From: Pseudomonadota bacterium
Lineage (GTDB): Bacteria; Desulfobacterota; Desulfovibrionia; Desulfovibrionales; Desulfovibrionaceae
Length of the DNA stretch: 51,827 bases
Direction: 5' to 3'
NCBI GenBank assembly: GCA_023411815.1
Contig: JAEYOJ010000002.1
Coordinates: 1-51,827 of the forward strand
Every line of letters begins with the position of its first letter. The first letter of the stretch is position 1. The position numbers were made by a program, and so were the translations under genes. The notes under the pieces are model-generated. The model searched no databases. It was not told the DNA's origin and worked only from the letters and a program-made list of their open reading frames with translations. Below are positions 43,639 through 51,827 of this stretch, piece by piece.

Positions 43639-44014
43639 GCTGGAACTCCAGGAAGCGCCGCACGAAGTCGGCCTCCATGCGGGCCACGGCCGTGCGGGTC
43701 ACCTGCTCGCGCTCGCCCCGCTCCTGGGTGAACCTGCGCACCTCGTCCCGCAACTCTCCCAACTGGCCGCTTACGGCCGTACGCACGGACACGAGCACCT
43801 CGCCGGCCTTCTTGACCAGGATGCCCTCGGACACCGCCAGGTGCCGCTCCTGGCCCTCCTCGTCCGTGTAGGTCAGGATGCCGGGCGTGAGCGCCGTGGC
43901 CATGTCGATGTGCCTGGGCAGCAGCCCCAACGATCCGGCCGGGCTCTCGGCCACGACCTTCTGCACGGCCACGTCCAGGAAGATGCGCGAGGGCAGGCTG
44001 ACTCTAAGCCTCAC
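43631..44014 (-). CDS. atpC: N-ATPase epsilon subunit
   Basis: I choose GTG 44014 as start (127 residues) because GGGAGG precedes it and the protein then begins (V/M)RLRVSLPSRIFLDV, the normal epsilon start. An ATG at 44038 would add eight residues. The beta-sandwich signature LLPRHIDMATAL follows, then GILTYTDEEGQERHLAVSEGILVKKAGEVLVSV. The C-terminal helices (LRDEVRRFTQERGEREQVTR) are present. It overlaps atpD by 11 bp. Confidence 0.85.
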   Translation of the reverse strand: MRLRVSLPSRIFLDVAVQKVVAESPAGSLGLLPRHIDMATALTPGILTYTDEEGQERHLAVSEGILVKKAGEVLVSVRTAVSGQLGELRDEVRRFTQERGEREQVTRTAVARMEADFVRRFLEFQHG

Positions 44015-45449
44015 GGCCGGCCTCCCTTTCGCCCGCATCCCGCTGGGCCTGCCCCTGGGTTTGCTTCCGGGCCTGATTGTGCCTGTCCATGGCCTCCTGG
44101 GCCGAGCCGACCATGTACAGGTCCGACTCCGAAACCTCGGCGAACTCGTCGTTCAGGATGCGCTCGCAGTCCCCGATGGCCTGCTCCAGCTCCACGAGCT
44201 TGCCCTCCATGCCCGTAAAGGCCTCGGTGGTGAAGAAGGGCTGGGTCAGGTAGCGCTCCAGCCGCCGGGCGCGCTCCACGGTCCTGCGGTCCTCGCGGGA
44301 CAGCTCCTCCATGCCGAGCATGGAGATGATGTCCTTGAGTTCCTCGTAGCCCGCCAGTGTGCGGCGCACCTCCACGGCCGTCGTGTAGTGGCGCTCGCCC
44401 ACGATGCGCGGGGAGAGCATCATGGACGTGGACTGCAGCGGGTCCACGGCCGGATAGAGGCTCTGGCTGGCCCGCTTGCGCGAGAGCACGATGGACGAGG
44501 ACAGGTGCGAGAAGGTGTGCACGGCCGAAGGGTCGGTCAGGTCGTCGGCGGGCACGTACACGGCCTGAATAGAGGTGATTGCCCCGTTCCTGGAGCTGGA
44601 GATGCGCTCCTCCAGCTCGGACAGCTCGTTGCCCATGGTCGGCTGGTAGCCGAGCCGCGAAGGCAGCCTGCCGAGCAGCGTGGACAGCTCGCTGCCGGCC
44701 TGGATGAAGCGGAAGATGTTGTCGATGAGCAGGAGCACGTCCTGGCCCAGGTCGTCGCGGAAGAACTCGGCCATGGTCAGGGCCGTGTGGCCGACCCGGA
44801 AGCGGCTGCCGGGCGGCTCGTTCATCTGTCCGAAGACGAGCACCGTGTTCTTGAGCACGCCGGTGTCGATCATCTCCTGGTACAGCTCCTGGCCCTCGCG
44901 GATGCGCTCGCCGATGCCCGCGAAGAAGCTGACGCCCGAGTACTTGCCGGCCATGTTGTGGATGAGCTCGGTGATGAGCACGGTCTTGCCCACGCCCGCG
45001 CCGCCGAACAGCCCGGCCTTGCCGCCGCGCTCCAGGGGAGTCAGCAGGTCGATGGCCTTGATGCCGGTCAGGAAGATCTCCTCGCCGGCGGTGCGCTCGG
45101 ACAGGGGCAGGGGCGCGCGGTGTATGGAGCGCCGGGTCACGTCCTCGGGCGGCGGATGGTTGTCGATGGGCTCGCCGAACACGTTGAACATGCGACCGAG
45201 CACGCTCCTGCCCACGGGCGCCGTGAGCGTCGAGCCGTCGCCCGTGGCCGTATCGCCGCGCGCCAGGCCCTGCGTGGGCGTAAGGGCTATGGCCCTGGCC
45301 GTGCGCTCGTTCATGTGCACGGCCACCTCCAGGATCACCGACTGATCCCGGCCGCAGCGCAGCACGGACTGCATGGGCGGGACGCCCTGCGGGAAGAGCA
45401 CGTCCACGACGCTCCCGCGTACCTCGCGTATGGTCCCGACGTAAGTCAT
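44004..45449 (-). CDS. atpD: N-ATPase beta subunit (catalytic)
   Basis: A 481-residue catalytic subunit from the ATG at 45449 (AAGGAGACGC upstream; MTYVGTIREVRGSVVDVLFP). P-loop GGAGVGKT at 149-156, ELIHNM, the GERIREGQELYQEM region (catalytic Glu in GER), DLGQDVLLLIDNIFRFIQAGSE (Walker B) and the conserved C-terminal region around LGMEELSREDRRTV. The last 25 residues (ARKQTQGQAQRDAGEREAG) are an unusual hydrophilic tail. First gene of the atp block; the N-ATPase order D-C-Q-R-B-E-F-A-G is complete. Confidence 0.92.
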   Translation of the reverse strand: MTYVGTIREVRGSVVDVLFPQGVPPMQSVLRCGRDQSVILEVAVHMNERTARAIALTPTQGLARGDTATGDGSTLTAPVGRSVLGRMFNVFGEPIDNHPPPEDVTRRSIHRAPLPLSERTAGEEIFLTGIKAIDLLTPLERGGKAGLFGGAGVGKTVLITELIHNMAGKYSGVSFFAGIGERIREGQELYQEMIDTGVLKNTVLVFGQMNEPPGSRFRVGHTALTMAEFFRDDLGQDVLLLIDNIFRFIQAGSELSTLLGRLPSRLGYQPTMGNELSELEERISSSRNGAITSIQAVYVPADDLTDPSAVHTFSHLSSSIVLSRKRASQSLYPAVDPLQSTSMMLSPRIVGERHYTTAVEVRRTLAGYEELKDIISMLGMEELSREDRRTVERARRLERYLTQPFFTTEAFTGMEGKLVELEQAIGDCERILNDEFAEVSESDLYMVGSAQEAMDRHNQARKQTQGQAQRDAGEREAGREA

Positions 45450-45481
45450 GCGTCTCCTTGTCGTGGCAGGGGCCGCACGCC

Positions 45482-46360
45482 TTATCGACAAACCCACAGG
45501 GCCGCGCCCATGAGCTTGCGCAGGAGCGTCAGGCTCACGGAGCCGAACAGGAAGCGGCCCATGAGCCTGCGGCTGCGGCCCGAGTGGCCCACGGCCACGG
45601 CGGCGTAGCGGCCGCGCTCCACCTCGGCCAGGATGGCCGATGCCGCCGAGGTGTCGTGGATGACCCGCGTGGTCACGCGCGTCGCGGCCAGTCCGTTGTT
45701 GCCGCATATTTCCAAGGCCTTGGCGAAGACCGTCTCGTCCTCGGCGTCCTCGCTCGATGCGCCGGGCGCGTTTACCTTGAGAATGGTCAGGTCGTGGCCC
45801 GGCTCCTCGGCCAGCATGAACGCTGCGTGGTCCACGGCCTGGTAGGCCGGCACCGATCCGTCCAAGCAGACCAGCACGTTCTTGCGGTTGATCTCGGGCA
45901 TGCGGCAGATCCACAACGGGATGGTCATGCTCTCCTGCACCAGCCCCTGGGAGACGCTCTGCTCCAGGGCCTCCTCCAGGCGTCCGAGGCCGCGCCGGCC
46001 CAGGACCACCGCGTCGTACATGCCGGCCTCGGCTTCCTGCACTATGTCCATGACCTTGGAGAAGCGGCGCGAGGCGACCTTGCCCTCCAGGGAATCGTGC
46101 GGGAAGCCGCGCTCGCTCAGCAGGTTCCGGGCGCGCTCCACGGCCTCCTGGCTGCGCCGGCGGGCCTGCTCGTCGTACTCCTCGGCGCGCAGCTTGCCCT
46201 CGTAACCCATGCCGGTGCCCATGACCTCCGGGGCCTGGGGCGAGGAGGCGAACAGGGTCAGGCGCACGTTCTCGGTATTGGTGAAAAAACGGCCCACGAA
46301 GCGGACTCCGTACAAGGCGCTCTTCTCTTCGCTGATGGTCACGAGCAGGTGCTTTTCCAC
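45482..46360 (-). CDS. Two-domain universal stress protein
   Basis: A 292-residue protein with two UspA-type domains: residues 1-155 (LLVTISEEKSALYGVRFVGR; YDAVVLGRRGLGRLEEALEQSVSQ) and 160-292 (NVLVCLDGSVPAYQAVDHAA; YAAVAVGHSGRSRRLMGRFLFGSVS). The second domain keeps a G-x2-G-like and GS pattern for ATP binding, though the spacing is longer than canonical. It lies 32 bp upstream of atpD on the same strand, so the two are probably co-transcribed. Coupling to N-ATPase may link ion-pump expression to stress. No function beyond the fold can be read. Confidence 0.85.
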   Translation of the reverse strand: MEKHLLVTISEEKSALYGVRFVGRFFTNTENVRLTLFASSPQAPEVMGTGMGYEGKLRAEEYDEQARRRSQEAVERARNLLSERGFPHDSLEGKVASRRFSKVMDIVQEAEAGMYDAVVLGRRGLGRLEEALEQSVSQGLVQESMTIPLWICRMPEINRKNVLVCLDGSVPAYQAVDHAAFMLAEEPGHDLTILKVNAPGASSEDAEDETVFAKALEICGNNGLAATRVTTRVIHDTSAASAILAEVERGRYAAVAVGHSGRSRRLMGRFLFGSVSLTLLRKLMGAALWVCR

Positions 46361-46475
46361 AGGTGCCTCTCGGGTGTGCTTTCGGGCTTTATGGTATGGG
46401 TATTTCCACCTAATTCATATTCTTAGGCAAAACGTCCGCGGCTGGCAACCCCGGCATGCACGGGCCCGGCAGGGC

Positions 46476-47822
46476 TCAAAGCATGTAGCGCAGCTCATAG
46501 ATCCCCGTGGGATAGGCCAGCGGAGCTGTCTTGAGCTGCCTGGCCGTCAGGCCGTGACCCATGGCCAGGGCCACGGCGTTGATCATCTCCTCGGCCTTGT
46601 GCCCGAACAGGTGCGCGCCCAGGATGCGATCCGTGTCCCTGGCCACGAGCAGCTTGTAGCCGGCGCGGCCGACGCCAACCCGGCGCGAAGAGCTCCAGCC
46701 GCTCATGTCGCCCGTGCGCACGTCCATGTCCAGCCCCTTTTGCCTGGCCTGCTCCTCGGTCAGGCCCACGCTGGCCAGGGGCGGCAGGGTGAAGGTCACG
46801 CTGGGCACGGCCGAGTAGTCCACGCCGAGGTCATCGCCATGGACCATGTTCCTGGCCGCGGCCCAGGCCTCCATGTCGGCCACGGGCGTGAGCTGGAAGG
46901 GTGTGTCCGCGCAGTCGCCGGCGGACCAGACCCGCGGGTTGGACACGCTGCGGAAGTGCCCGTCCACCTTCACCCCGCGCCTGGAGATCTCCACGCCGGC
47001 CCTGTCCAGGTTCAGCCCGTCGAGATTCGGGGCGCGGCCGGCACCGTGCACGACCATTTCGCAGTCGCACAGCCTGCGGCGCTGCGGGCCCACGTGCACG
47101 CGCAGCCGGCCGTCCTCGCGCTGCACGTCCGTGACCTCCTCGCCGATGACGACCTCCACGCCCAGGTCGCGCGTGGCGGCCACGACGAGGTCGGCCATGT
47201 CCCGATCGAAGAGCTTGAGGGCCCGTTCGCCGCGCTGGATGATCTTGCAGGAGACCCCGCAGCGCGCGGCGATGTGCGCGAACTCGAAGGAAATGTAGCC
47301 GCCGCCGATGAACACGATGCTGCCCGGCAGCTCGTCCAGTTCCAGGAAACCGTCGCTGGTGGTCACGAGCTGCGCGCCGTCGAAGGGCAGGCGCATGGGC
47401 GTCGCGCCCGCGCCGATGAAGACGTGTTCGGCCCGGAACTCCCGGCCGCCCGCGGACAGCCGGTCCTCGGACAGGAACTCGGCCCGGCCGCGCACCACGT
47501 CCACGCCCAGGCCGTGCAGCGATTGTGCGACGCTCGCGTCCACGGGCTCGGTGAAGGTCCGCTTGAAGCGCATGAGCGCGGGCCAGTCCAGGCGCGGCTG
47601 GGTGTCGATGAGACCGCTCTTGCGCACCCCGGCCGCGCGCCAGACGACCTCCGCCGCCTGCCACAGGACCTTCTTGGGTTCGCAGCCCCGCAGGGGGCAT
47701 GTGCCGCCCAGGCCGTCGGCCTCGGCCATGGCCACGCTCCAGCCAGCCCTGCGGGCGATCTTGGCCACTGCCCTGCCGGCCACGCCCGCGCCGATGATGA
47801 ACAGATCCACTCTCTCGCTCAT
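46476..47822 (-). CDS. FAD/NAD(P)-dependent disulfide reductase, mercuric/glutathione-reductase-like
   Basis: A 448-residue protein from the ATG at 47822. FAD fingerprint GAGVAGRAVAK (11-21), redox-active pair C42 and C47 (GGTCPLRGCEPKK), a second nucleotide fold FIGGGYISFEFAH and the VWSAGDCADTP FAD-binding segment near 320. The C-terminal motif of the family, usually H-P-T-x-x-E, here reads AYPTGIYEL, with Tyr437 in place of the catalytic His and Glu443 kept. This points to a subclass with altered proton transfer, not dihydrolipoamide or classical mercuric reductase; no vicinal Cys pair at the extreme C-terminus is seen. The substrate is unknown. Confidence 0.75.
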   Translation of the reverse strand: MSERVDLFIIGAGVAGRAVAKIARRAGWSVAMAEADGLGGTCPLRGCEPKKVLWQAAEVVWRAAGVRKSGLIDTQPRLDWPALMRFKRTFTEPVDASVAQSLHGLGVDVVRGRAEFLSEDRLSAGGREFRAEHVFIGAGATPMRLPFDGAQLVTTSDGFLELDELPGSIVFIGGGYISFEFAHIAARCGVSCKIIQRGERALKLFDRDMADLVVAATRDLGVEVVIGEEVTDVQREDGRLRVHVGPQRRRLCDCEMVVHGAGRAPNLDGLNLDRAGVEISRRGVKVDGHFRSVSNPRVWSAGDCADTPFQLTPVADMEAWAAARNMVHGDDLGVDYSAVPSVTFTLPPLASVGLTEEQARQKGLDMDVRTGDMSGWSSSRRVGVGRAGYKLLVARDTDRILGAHLFGHKAEEMINAVALAMGHGLTARQLKTAPLAYPTGIYELRYML

Positions 47823-48176
47823 GCAGCCGCCTCCGCTTGCATCCGCTTCTCCAGCCCGGGCTCGTCGACCGGAATCCATGGAACACCAGCCTGAACTATG
47901 GCATGGCGGTTCGGCCGAGGCAAGGCGGGCGGGCAAAGCGTGTCAACCTCGCGATTTGACTCCTGGCCCAAAACCACTAAATACGAAAACCGCAGGCCGG
48001 ATTCGGTTTTTGCCCATGACGTTCCGTCCGGCCGGGTTCCAGGGCGGCCCAAGCCATTGGAAAGCCGCAGTCGGGCTGTTTGCGCTCTTATTTGTTCGAT
48101 TCTTGCATCCCGGCGCGGCAAACCCTGCGCCGCTCGCTCCGGGCGGCCCGGCCGCCAGCCTCACGGAGCCCACCGG
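47823..48176. other. Divergent spacer between reductase and histidine kinase genes
   Basis: About 354 bp with no credible gene. A possible plus-strand -35 (TTGACT at 47956) has only a weak -10. I see no clear operator or sigma-54 promoter. Confidence 0.4.
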
Positions 48177-49751
48177 ATGGAGTCCATGCCCAGCAAACGC
48201 ATCGCCCTACGCTTCAGCATCACCACCAAGCTGCTGGCCTGGTGCGTGCTGCTCATCGCCATCTTCTACGCCATCACCGCCGCGCTCATGGGCCGCATCA
48301 AGGAAATCGAAACCCTCTCCAGCAGCATCATCGGGGTTCACTACAAGGTGGTGGAGAACTCCGAATTCATGGCCCAGCAGCTCATCACCCTGCTGGAAAA
48401 CAAGCGGCGATTCGAGATCCTGGGCACAGCCGAGCACCGCCAGGCCTACTTCCAGACCCTCCGCGACTACCAGGCCCGTCTGCGGGAGATGCTCCGGCTC
48501 TACCCGGACATCCCCGAGCCGTGGGACACGCTGTACGCAAGCCTGCAATCCTACCTCCCGGAAGGCTGGGAAGAACACGTGGACGAGAACGGCAGGCCCC
48601 TGGCCGGTCAGCAGCCCGCGAGCGAGCCCGAGCAGCTCGTCCGGCCCGGATACACGCCCGCGCCGATCACCAACGGCCAGGCCCTGCAGGGCGATCCCGC
48701 CGCGCCCGTCGGACCTCCGGACTTCCTGCCCGACGAGGCCGTGAACAGATGGCTGGAAATCCTGGCCCAGGCGCGCAGCGACAACCGCAAGCAGATGGAA
48801 TCGGGCATCATGCGCCTGTACGACATGGCCCGCAAAGCCGAGCGCACGGGTTTCCTGGGCCTGACCGCCTCCCTGGCCATCGGCATAGCCGGCAGCCTGC
48901 TCATCGCCTTCCTCCTGAGCCGCGGTCTGAGCGAACTCAAGCGCGGCATCCGCCGCCTGGGCCGAGAGGGCCGGCTTGAGCCCATCCGCGTGCTGACCAG
49001 CGACGAGCTCGGCGAACTGGCCCAGGCCTTCAACCGAATGACCGACCAGCTGCGCCACGAGGAGCAGATGCGCTCGGACTTCATCTCCATGCTGAGCCAC
49101 GAGATACGCACTCCGCTCACGAGCATCCGCGAGGCCGTCAACCTCGTGAAGGGCGGGGTGCTGGGCGAGATCAACGAAAAGCAGCGCAAGTTCCTTGAGA
49201 TATCAGGCAAGGAGGTCAACCGGCTGTCCGTCCTGCTGACCCGCCTCATGAACGTCTCCAGCCTTGAGGCCCGCGACATGGTCCTGGACCTGCGGCCGGC
49301 CGACCCCGGTGCACTGACCGCCGAAACCAGCGAGCGCATGCAGCCCACGGCCGAGGCCAAGGGCATCGTCATCCTCGTGGACACGCCGGACCACTTGCCC
49401 CAGGTCAAGGCCGACACGGAAAACGTGCGCCAGGTGCTCCTGAACCTCATCGGCAACGCGCTCAAGTTCTCCCCTGCCCGCTCCGTGGTCATGGTACGCC
49501 TTAAGAACGACGAGCCGGGCCAGCGCGTGATCTTCTGCGTGACCGACCAGGGGCCGGGCATCCCCGTGGAGGAGCAGCCCTTCGTGTTCCGCAAATACTA
49601 CCGGGCCAAGGGCGTGCGCGACAGCGTGGACGGCGCCGGGTTGGGGCTGTCCATTTCCAAACGCATCGTGGACGCCCACGGCGGTGACATGTGGCTGGAA
49701 AGTTCCCCCGGACATGGCAGCAGCTTCTGTTTTTCACTTCCCAGCGTCTAG
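48177..49751 (+). CDS. Membrane histidine kinase, GlrK/QseE-like
   Basis: A 524-residue sensor kinase. The ATG at 48177 (GGAG nine bases upstream) is taken; an ATG at 48186 is equally possible. Two membrane helices (about 18-38 and 230-248) enclose a periplasmic region of roughly 190 residues that includes a Pro/Gly-rich stretch. HAMP (LSRGLSELKRGIRRLG to FNRMTDQL), HisKA with H308 in MLSHEIRTPLTSI, and the catalytic domain with N-box NLIGNALKFSP, DQGPGIP and GAGLGLSISK. It leads a three-gene operon with a lipoprotein and a sigma-54 response regulator, the order of glrK-qseG-glrR in enterobacteria. Direct sequence orthology cannot be shown by eye. Confidence 0.85.
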   Translation: MESMPSKRIALRFSITTKLLAWCVLLIAIFYAITAALMGRIKEIETLSSSIIGVHYKVVENSEFMAQQLITLLENKRRFEILGTAEHRQAYFQTLRDYQARLREMLRLYPDIPEPWDTLYASLQSYLPEGWEEHVDENGRPLAGQQPASEPEQLVRPGYTPAPITNGQALQGDPAAPVGPPDFLPDEAVNRWLEILAQARSDNRKQMESGIMRLYDMARKAERTGFLGLTASLAIGIAGSLLIAFLLSRGLSELKRGIRRLGREGRLEPIRVLTSDELGELAQAFNRMTDQLRHEEQMRSDFISMLSHEIRTPLTSIREAVNLVKGGVLGEINEKQRKFLEISGKEVNRLSVLLTRLMNVSSLEARDMVLDLRPADPGALTAETSERMQPTAEAKGIVILVDTPDHLPQVKADTENVRQVLLNLIGNALKFSPARSVVMVRLKNDEPGQRVIFCVTDQGPGIPVEEQPFVFRKYYRAKGVRDSVDGAGLGLSISKRIVDAHGGDMWLESSPGHGSSFCFSLPSV

Positions 49752-49773
49752 GGAACCGGATAGGGTACCGCGC

Positions 49774-50391
49774 ATGCGGGATCGGTTCCATGGCCGCGCG
49801 CTCGGCGCGCTTGCTCTTTGTCTGATTCTCGCATCCTTGGTAACGATTACGGGATGCGGGCGGGGCGGGAGCATCTTTCCCGGCCTGCGCTGGGAAAAAG
49901 GCGGATCCAAGGCCACGGAACAGGAACTCGCGAACTACGCCCAGGCCGTGGAGGCCCTCAAAGCCGGCAAGTACGAACGGGCCGCCGGCCTGTTCAAGGA
50001 CACCTTCGTCGTCACCCAGGACATGGAGCTTGCGGGCCGGGCCCGTTACGGACAGGCCGTGGCCAAGCTGGGCGCGGCCAGGAGCCGCGAGGACTACCGC
50101 CAGGCCATGGACATCTGGGCGGGCTGGTCCACGGGCTGGCCGACTCCCGAATCCAGTCCGGACCCGCGCCTGTTCGAACCGCTGCTGCCGCGCCTGAGCC
50201 AGCCGACCGTGAGGCTGTCCCCCGGCGCCAAGGAGCGGGACATGAACACCCTGGAGCTGCAGGCCGAGGAACTGGCCCGTCAGCTGGAGCAGGCGCGGCG
50301 CGAAAACGAGGACATGCGCGCCAAGATCCGCGCGCTGGAAGAGCTGCACCAGGAGATGCAGCAACGGCAGAAGAAACTCATCACTCAGTAA
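49774..50391 (+). CDS. Coiled-coil lipoprotein in the QseG position
   Basis: A 205-residue lipoprotein from the ATG at 49774. The signal peptide (GRALGALALCLILASLVTITGC) ends in a lipobox with Cys. Residues 45-110 look like a helical TPR-type repeat (EQELANYAQAVEALKAGKYERAAGLF), and the C-terminal 45 residues are a coiled coil (LQAEELARQLEQARRENEDMRAK). Its place between kinase and response regulator is that of QseG, an outer-membrane lipoprotein that controls the kinase GlrK. It could sense envelope state for the kinase. The sequence itself is too diverged to confirm homology. Confidence 0.75.
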   Translation: MRDRFHGRALGALALCLILASLVTITGCGRGGSIFPGLRWEKGGSKATEQELANYAQAVEALKAGKYERAAGLFKDTFVVTQDMELAGRARYGQAVAKLGAARSREDYRQAMDIWAGWSTGWPTPESSPDPRLFEPLLPRLSQPTVRLSPGAKERDMNTLELQAEELARQLEQARRENEDMRAKIRALEELHQEMQQRQKKLITQ

Positions 50392-50409
50392 GCAATCAGC
50401 AAGGATACA

Positions 50410-51810
50410 ATGGCCAGAGCTGCCGTCACACCCAAGCGGACCATCCTCGTCGTCGACGACGACGAGTCGATCCTGGAAGTGCTCGACGCCCGCCTGAGCG
50501 CCGGAGGCTACGCCACCCTGGCCGCGCGCTCGGCCGAGAAGGGCCTTGAGTTGCTCGACAAGAACTCCGTCGATCTCGTGATCTCCGACATGCGCATGCC
50601 CGGCATGGGCGGCAAGGGCCTGCTGGAGAAGGTCTCCAGCGAGCGGCCGGAACTGCCCGTCATCATGCTCACGGCCTACGGCACCATCCCGGACGCCGTG
50701 GCCTCGGTCAAGACCGGCGCCGTGGACTACATGACCAAGCCCTTCGAGGGCGAGGAACTGCTGGCCAGGGTCGGGACCATCCTCAACGGCAGCGTGCGCA
50801 TCGCCGCCCAGCCGGCCGCGAGGGCCGCAACCGGCCCGTCCGGACCGGCCCCCGCCGACCGCAGGCTGTGGGGCGGCAAGAGCCAGTCCATGAAGCGCCT
50901 CTTCGAACTCATCGAAAAGGTCGCGCCCACGGACGTGACCGTGCTCATCACCGGCGAGTCCGGCACGGGCAAGGAAAAGGTCTCGCGCATCATCCACGAA
51001 CGCAGCCACCGCGCAAGCGGCCCCTTCGTGGTCGTGGACTGCGGCTCCACGCCCGCGGGCCTGCTGGAGAGCGAACTGTTCGGCCACGTCAAGGGCTCCT
51101 TCACCCACGCCGTGCGCGACAAGCGCGGCCTCATCGAGGAGGCCAACGGCGGCACCCTGCTGCTGGACGAGATCGGCAACATCTCGCCCGAGATGCAGAC
51201 GCGCCTGCTGCGCTTCCTGCAGGAGCGCACCATCCGCCGCATCGGCGACACAAAGGAAATTACCGTGGATTGCCGCGTTCTTGCGGCAACCAACGCCGAC
51301 TTGCAGGCCATGGTCAAGGAGGGCACCTTCCGCGAGGACCTCTATTTCCGGCTCAAGGTCATCACCATGACCGTGCCTCCGCTGCGCGAGCGCAAGGAGG
51401 ACATCCCGGCCCTGACGCAGCGCTTCGTGGAAGCCTTCTCCAAGGCCAACGGCATGCCCACCGTGACCATCTCCGACGAGGCCACGCAGGTGCTCCTGGA
51501 CTACTCCTGGCCCGGCAACGTGCGCGAACTCAAGCACGTCATCGAGGCAGGCGTGGTCCTGTCCTCGGGCGGGATCATCCGGCCGGAGGACCTGCACCTG
51601 GAGCCCGTGGACGAGCCCATCGCCGCAGCGGCCCAGGAAGAAGGCGGCGCGGCCCTGTCCCTGGAGGAAAGCGAGAAGCGCGCCATCATTCGCGCCCTGG
51701 AGCAGTCCAACTGGGTCCAGAAGGATGCCGCCGACGTCCTGGGCATCTCCCGCCGGGCCATTCACTACAAGGTCAAGAAGTACGGCATCGACGTGCACCG
51801 TCGCCGGTAA
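50410..51810 (+). CDS. Sigma-54-type response regulator, GlrR-like, with GSFTHA loop
   Basis: A 466-residue NtrC-type regulator. Receiver: D16-D17-D18, phospho-acceptor D60 (DLVISDMRMPG) and the conserved K in MTKPFEG. AAA+ domain: Walker A GESGTGKE (about 183-190) and Walker B GGTLLLDEIGN. The sigma-54 contact loop, normally GAFTGA, reads GSFTHA (229-234), with His in place of the second Gly. The C-terminal Fis-type helix-turn-helix is KDAADVLGISRRAIHYKVKKYG. Interaction with sigma-54 may be weak or altered; the rest of the ATPase looks intact. It is the last gene of the kinase-lipoprotein operon. Confidence 0.85.
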   Translation: MARAAVTPKRTILVVDDDESILEVLDARLSAGGYATLAARSAEKGLELLDKNSVDLVISDMRMPGMGGKGLLEKVSSERPELPVIMLTAYGTIPDAVASVKTGAVDYMTKPFEGEELLARVGTILNGSVRIAAQPAARAATGPSGPAPADRRLWGGKSQSMKRLFELIEKVAPTDVTVLITGESGTGKEKVSRIIHERSHRASGPFVVVDCGSTPAGLLESELFGHVKGSFTHAVRDKRGLIEEANGGTLLLDEIGNISPEMQTRLLRFLQERTIRRIGDTKEITVDCRVLAATNADLQAMVKEGTFREDLYFRLKVITMTVPPLRERKEDIPALTQRFVEAFSKANGMPTVTISDEATQVLLDYSWPGNVRELKHVIEAGVVLSSGGIIRPEDLHLEPVDEPIAAAAQEEGGAALSLEESEKRAIIRALEQSNWVQKDAADVLGISRRAIHYKVKKYGIDVHRRR

Positions 51811-51827
51811 GGCATGAGAGCCGGGAG

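Overview
The window looks like the chromosome of a high-GC deltaproteobacterium, most likely Desulfovibrionales. That rests on GC-rich core genes, a complete N-type ATPase operon, an exosortase-class exopolysaccharide (EPS) locus and several sigma-54 activators. The genus is an inference; no marker gene settles it.

Positions 1 to about 19,385 form an accessory island of uneven base composition that abuts the 3' end of a tRNA-Leu(UAA) gene (19386-19472, minus). From the left it holds: a CobT-like VWA protein (cut by the window edge), a DUF3150 protein and a MoxR/CobS-type ATPase; a RelBE/ParDE-type toxin-antitoxin pair; a Cas4-like Fe-S nuclease and an ERF annealing protein; a diguanylate cyclase; and a WYL regulator diverging from an AT-rich three-gene operon (7318-10706). 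That operon encodes two glycine-zipper membrane proteins of no family I recognise and a TerB-like protein between them. Next come a palindrome-rich noncoding block (10902-11118) and, on the minus strand, an AlpA/Xis-like regulator, a RepA-like ATPase and a primase-DUF927 helicase. A frame-broken IS630-family element and one AT-rich orphan gene close the island. No integrase, relaxase or structural phage gene lies inside the window.

Positions 19,637-38,466 are a minus-strand EPS locus. Transcription appears to start at a sigma-54-type promoter (36789-36804) just downstream of a gene for a NtrC-family activator. Gene order is: GNAT/FemAB-like protein, polysaccharide deacetylase, Wza-like lipoprotein, Wzz-like co-polymerase, ExeA-like ATPase with LysM, a BY-kinase-like protein with a broken Walker A, polyprenyl-phosphate sugar-phosphate transferase, GT2, GT4, Wzy-like polymerase, Wzx flippase, GT4 with a Lys-rich tail, GT2, GT2. 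Many neighbours overlap by 4 bp, so the block is translationally coupled.

Positions 38,743-46,360 (minus) hold a two-domain universal stress protein and then atpD-C-Q-R-B-E-F-A-G. This is the N-ATPase order, with atpQ and atpR and no separate delta gene. A flavin disulfide reductase (46476-47822, minus) follows, then a plus-strand triad: histidine kinase, coiled-coil lipoprotein and sigma-54 response regulator. The triad has the layout of GlrK-QseG-GlrR.

The best candidate for something undescribed is the WYL-linked three-gene membrane/TerB operon. The palindromic block beside the primase gene, which looks like a replication or control region, is second. All functions come from reading the sequence by eye; no database search was run.
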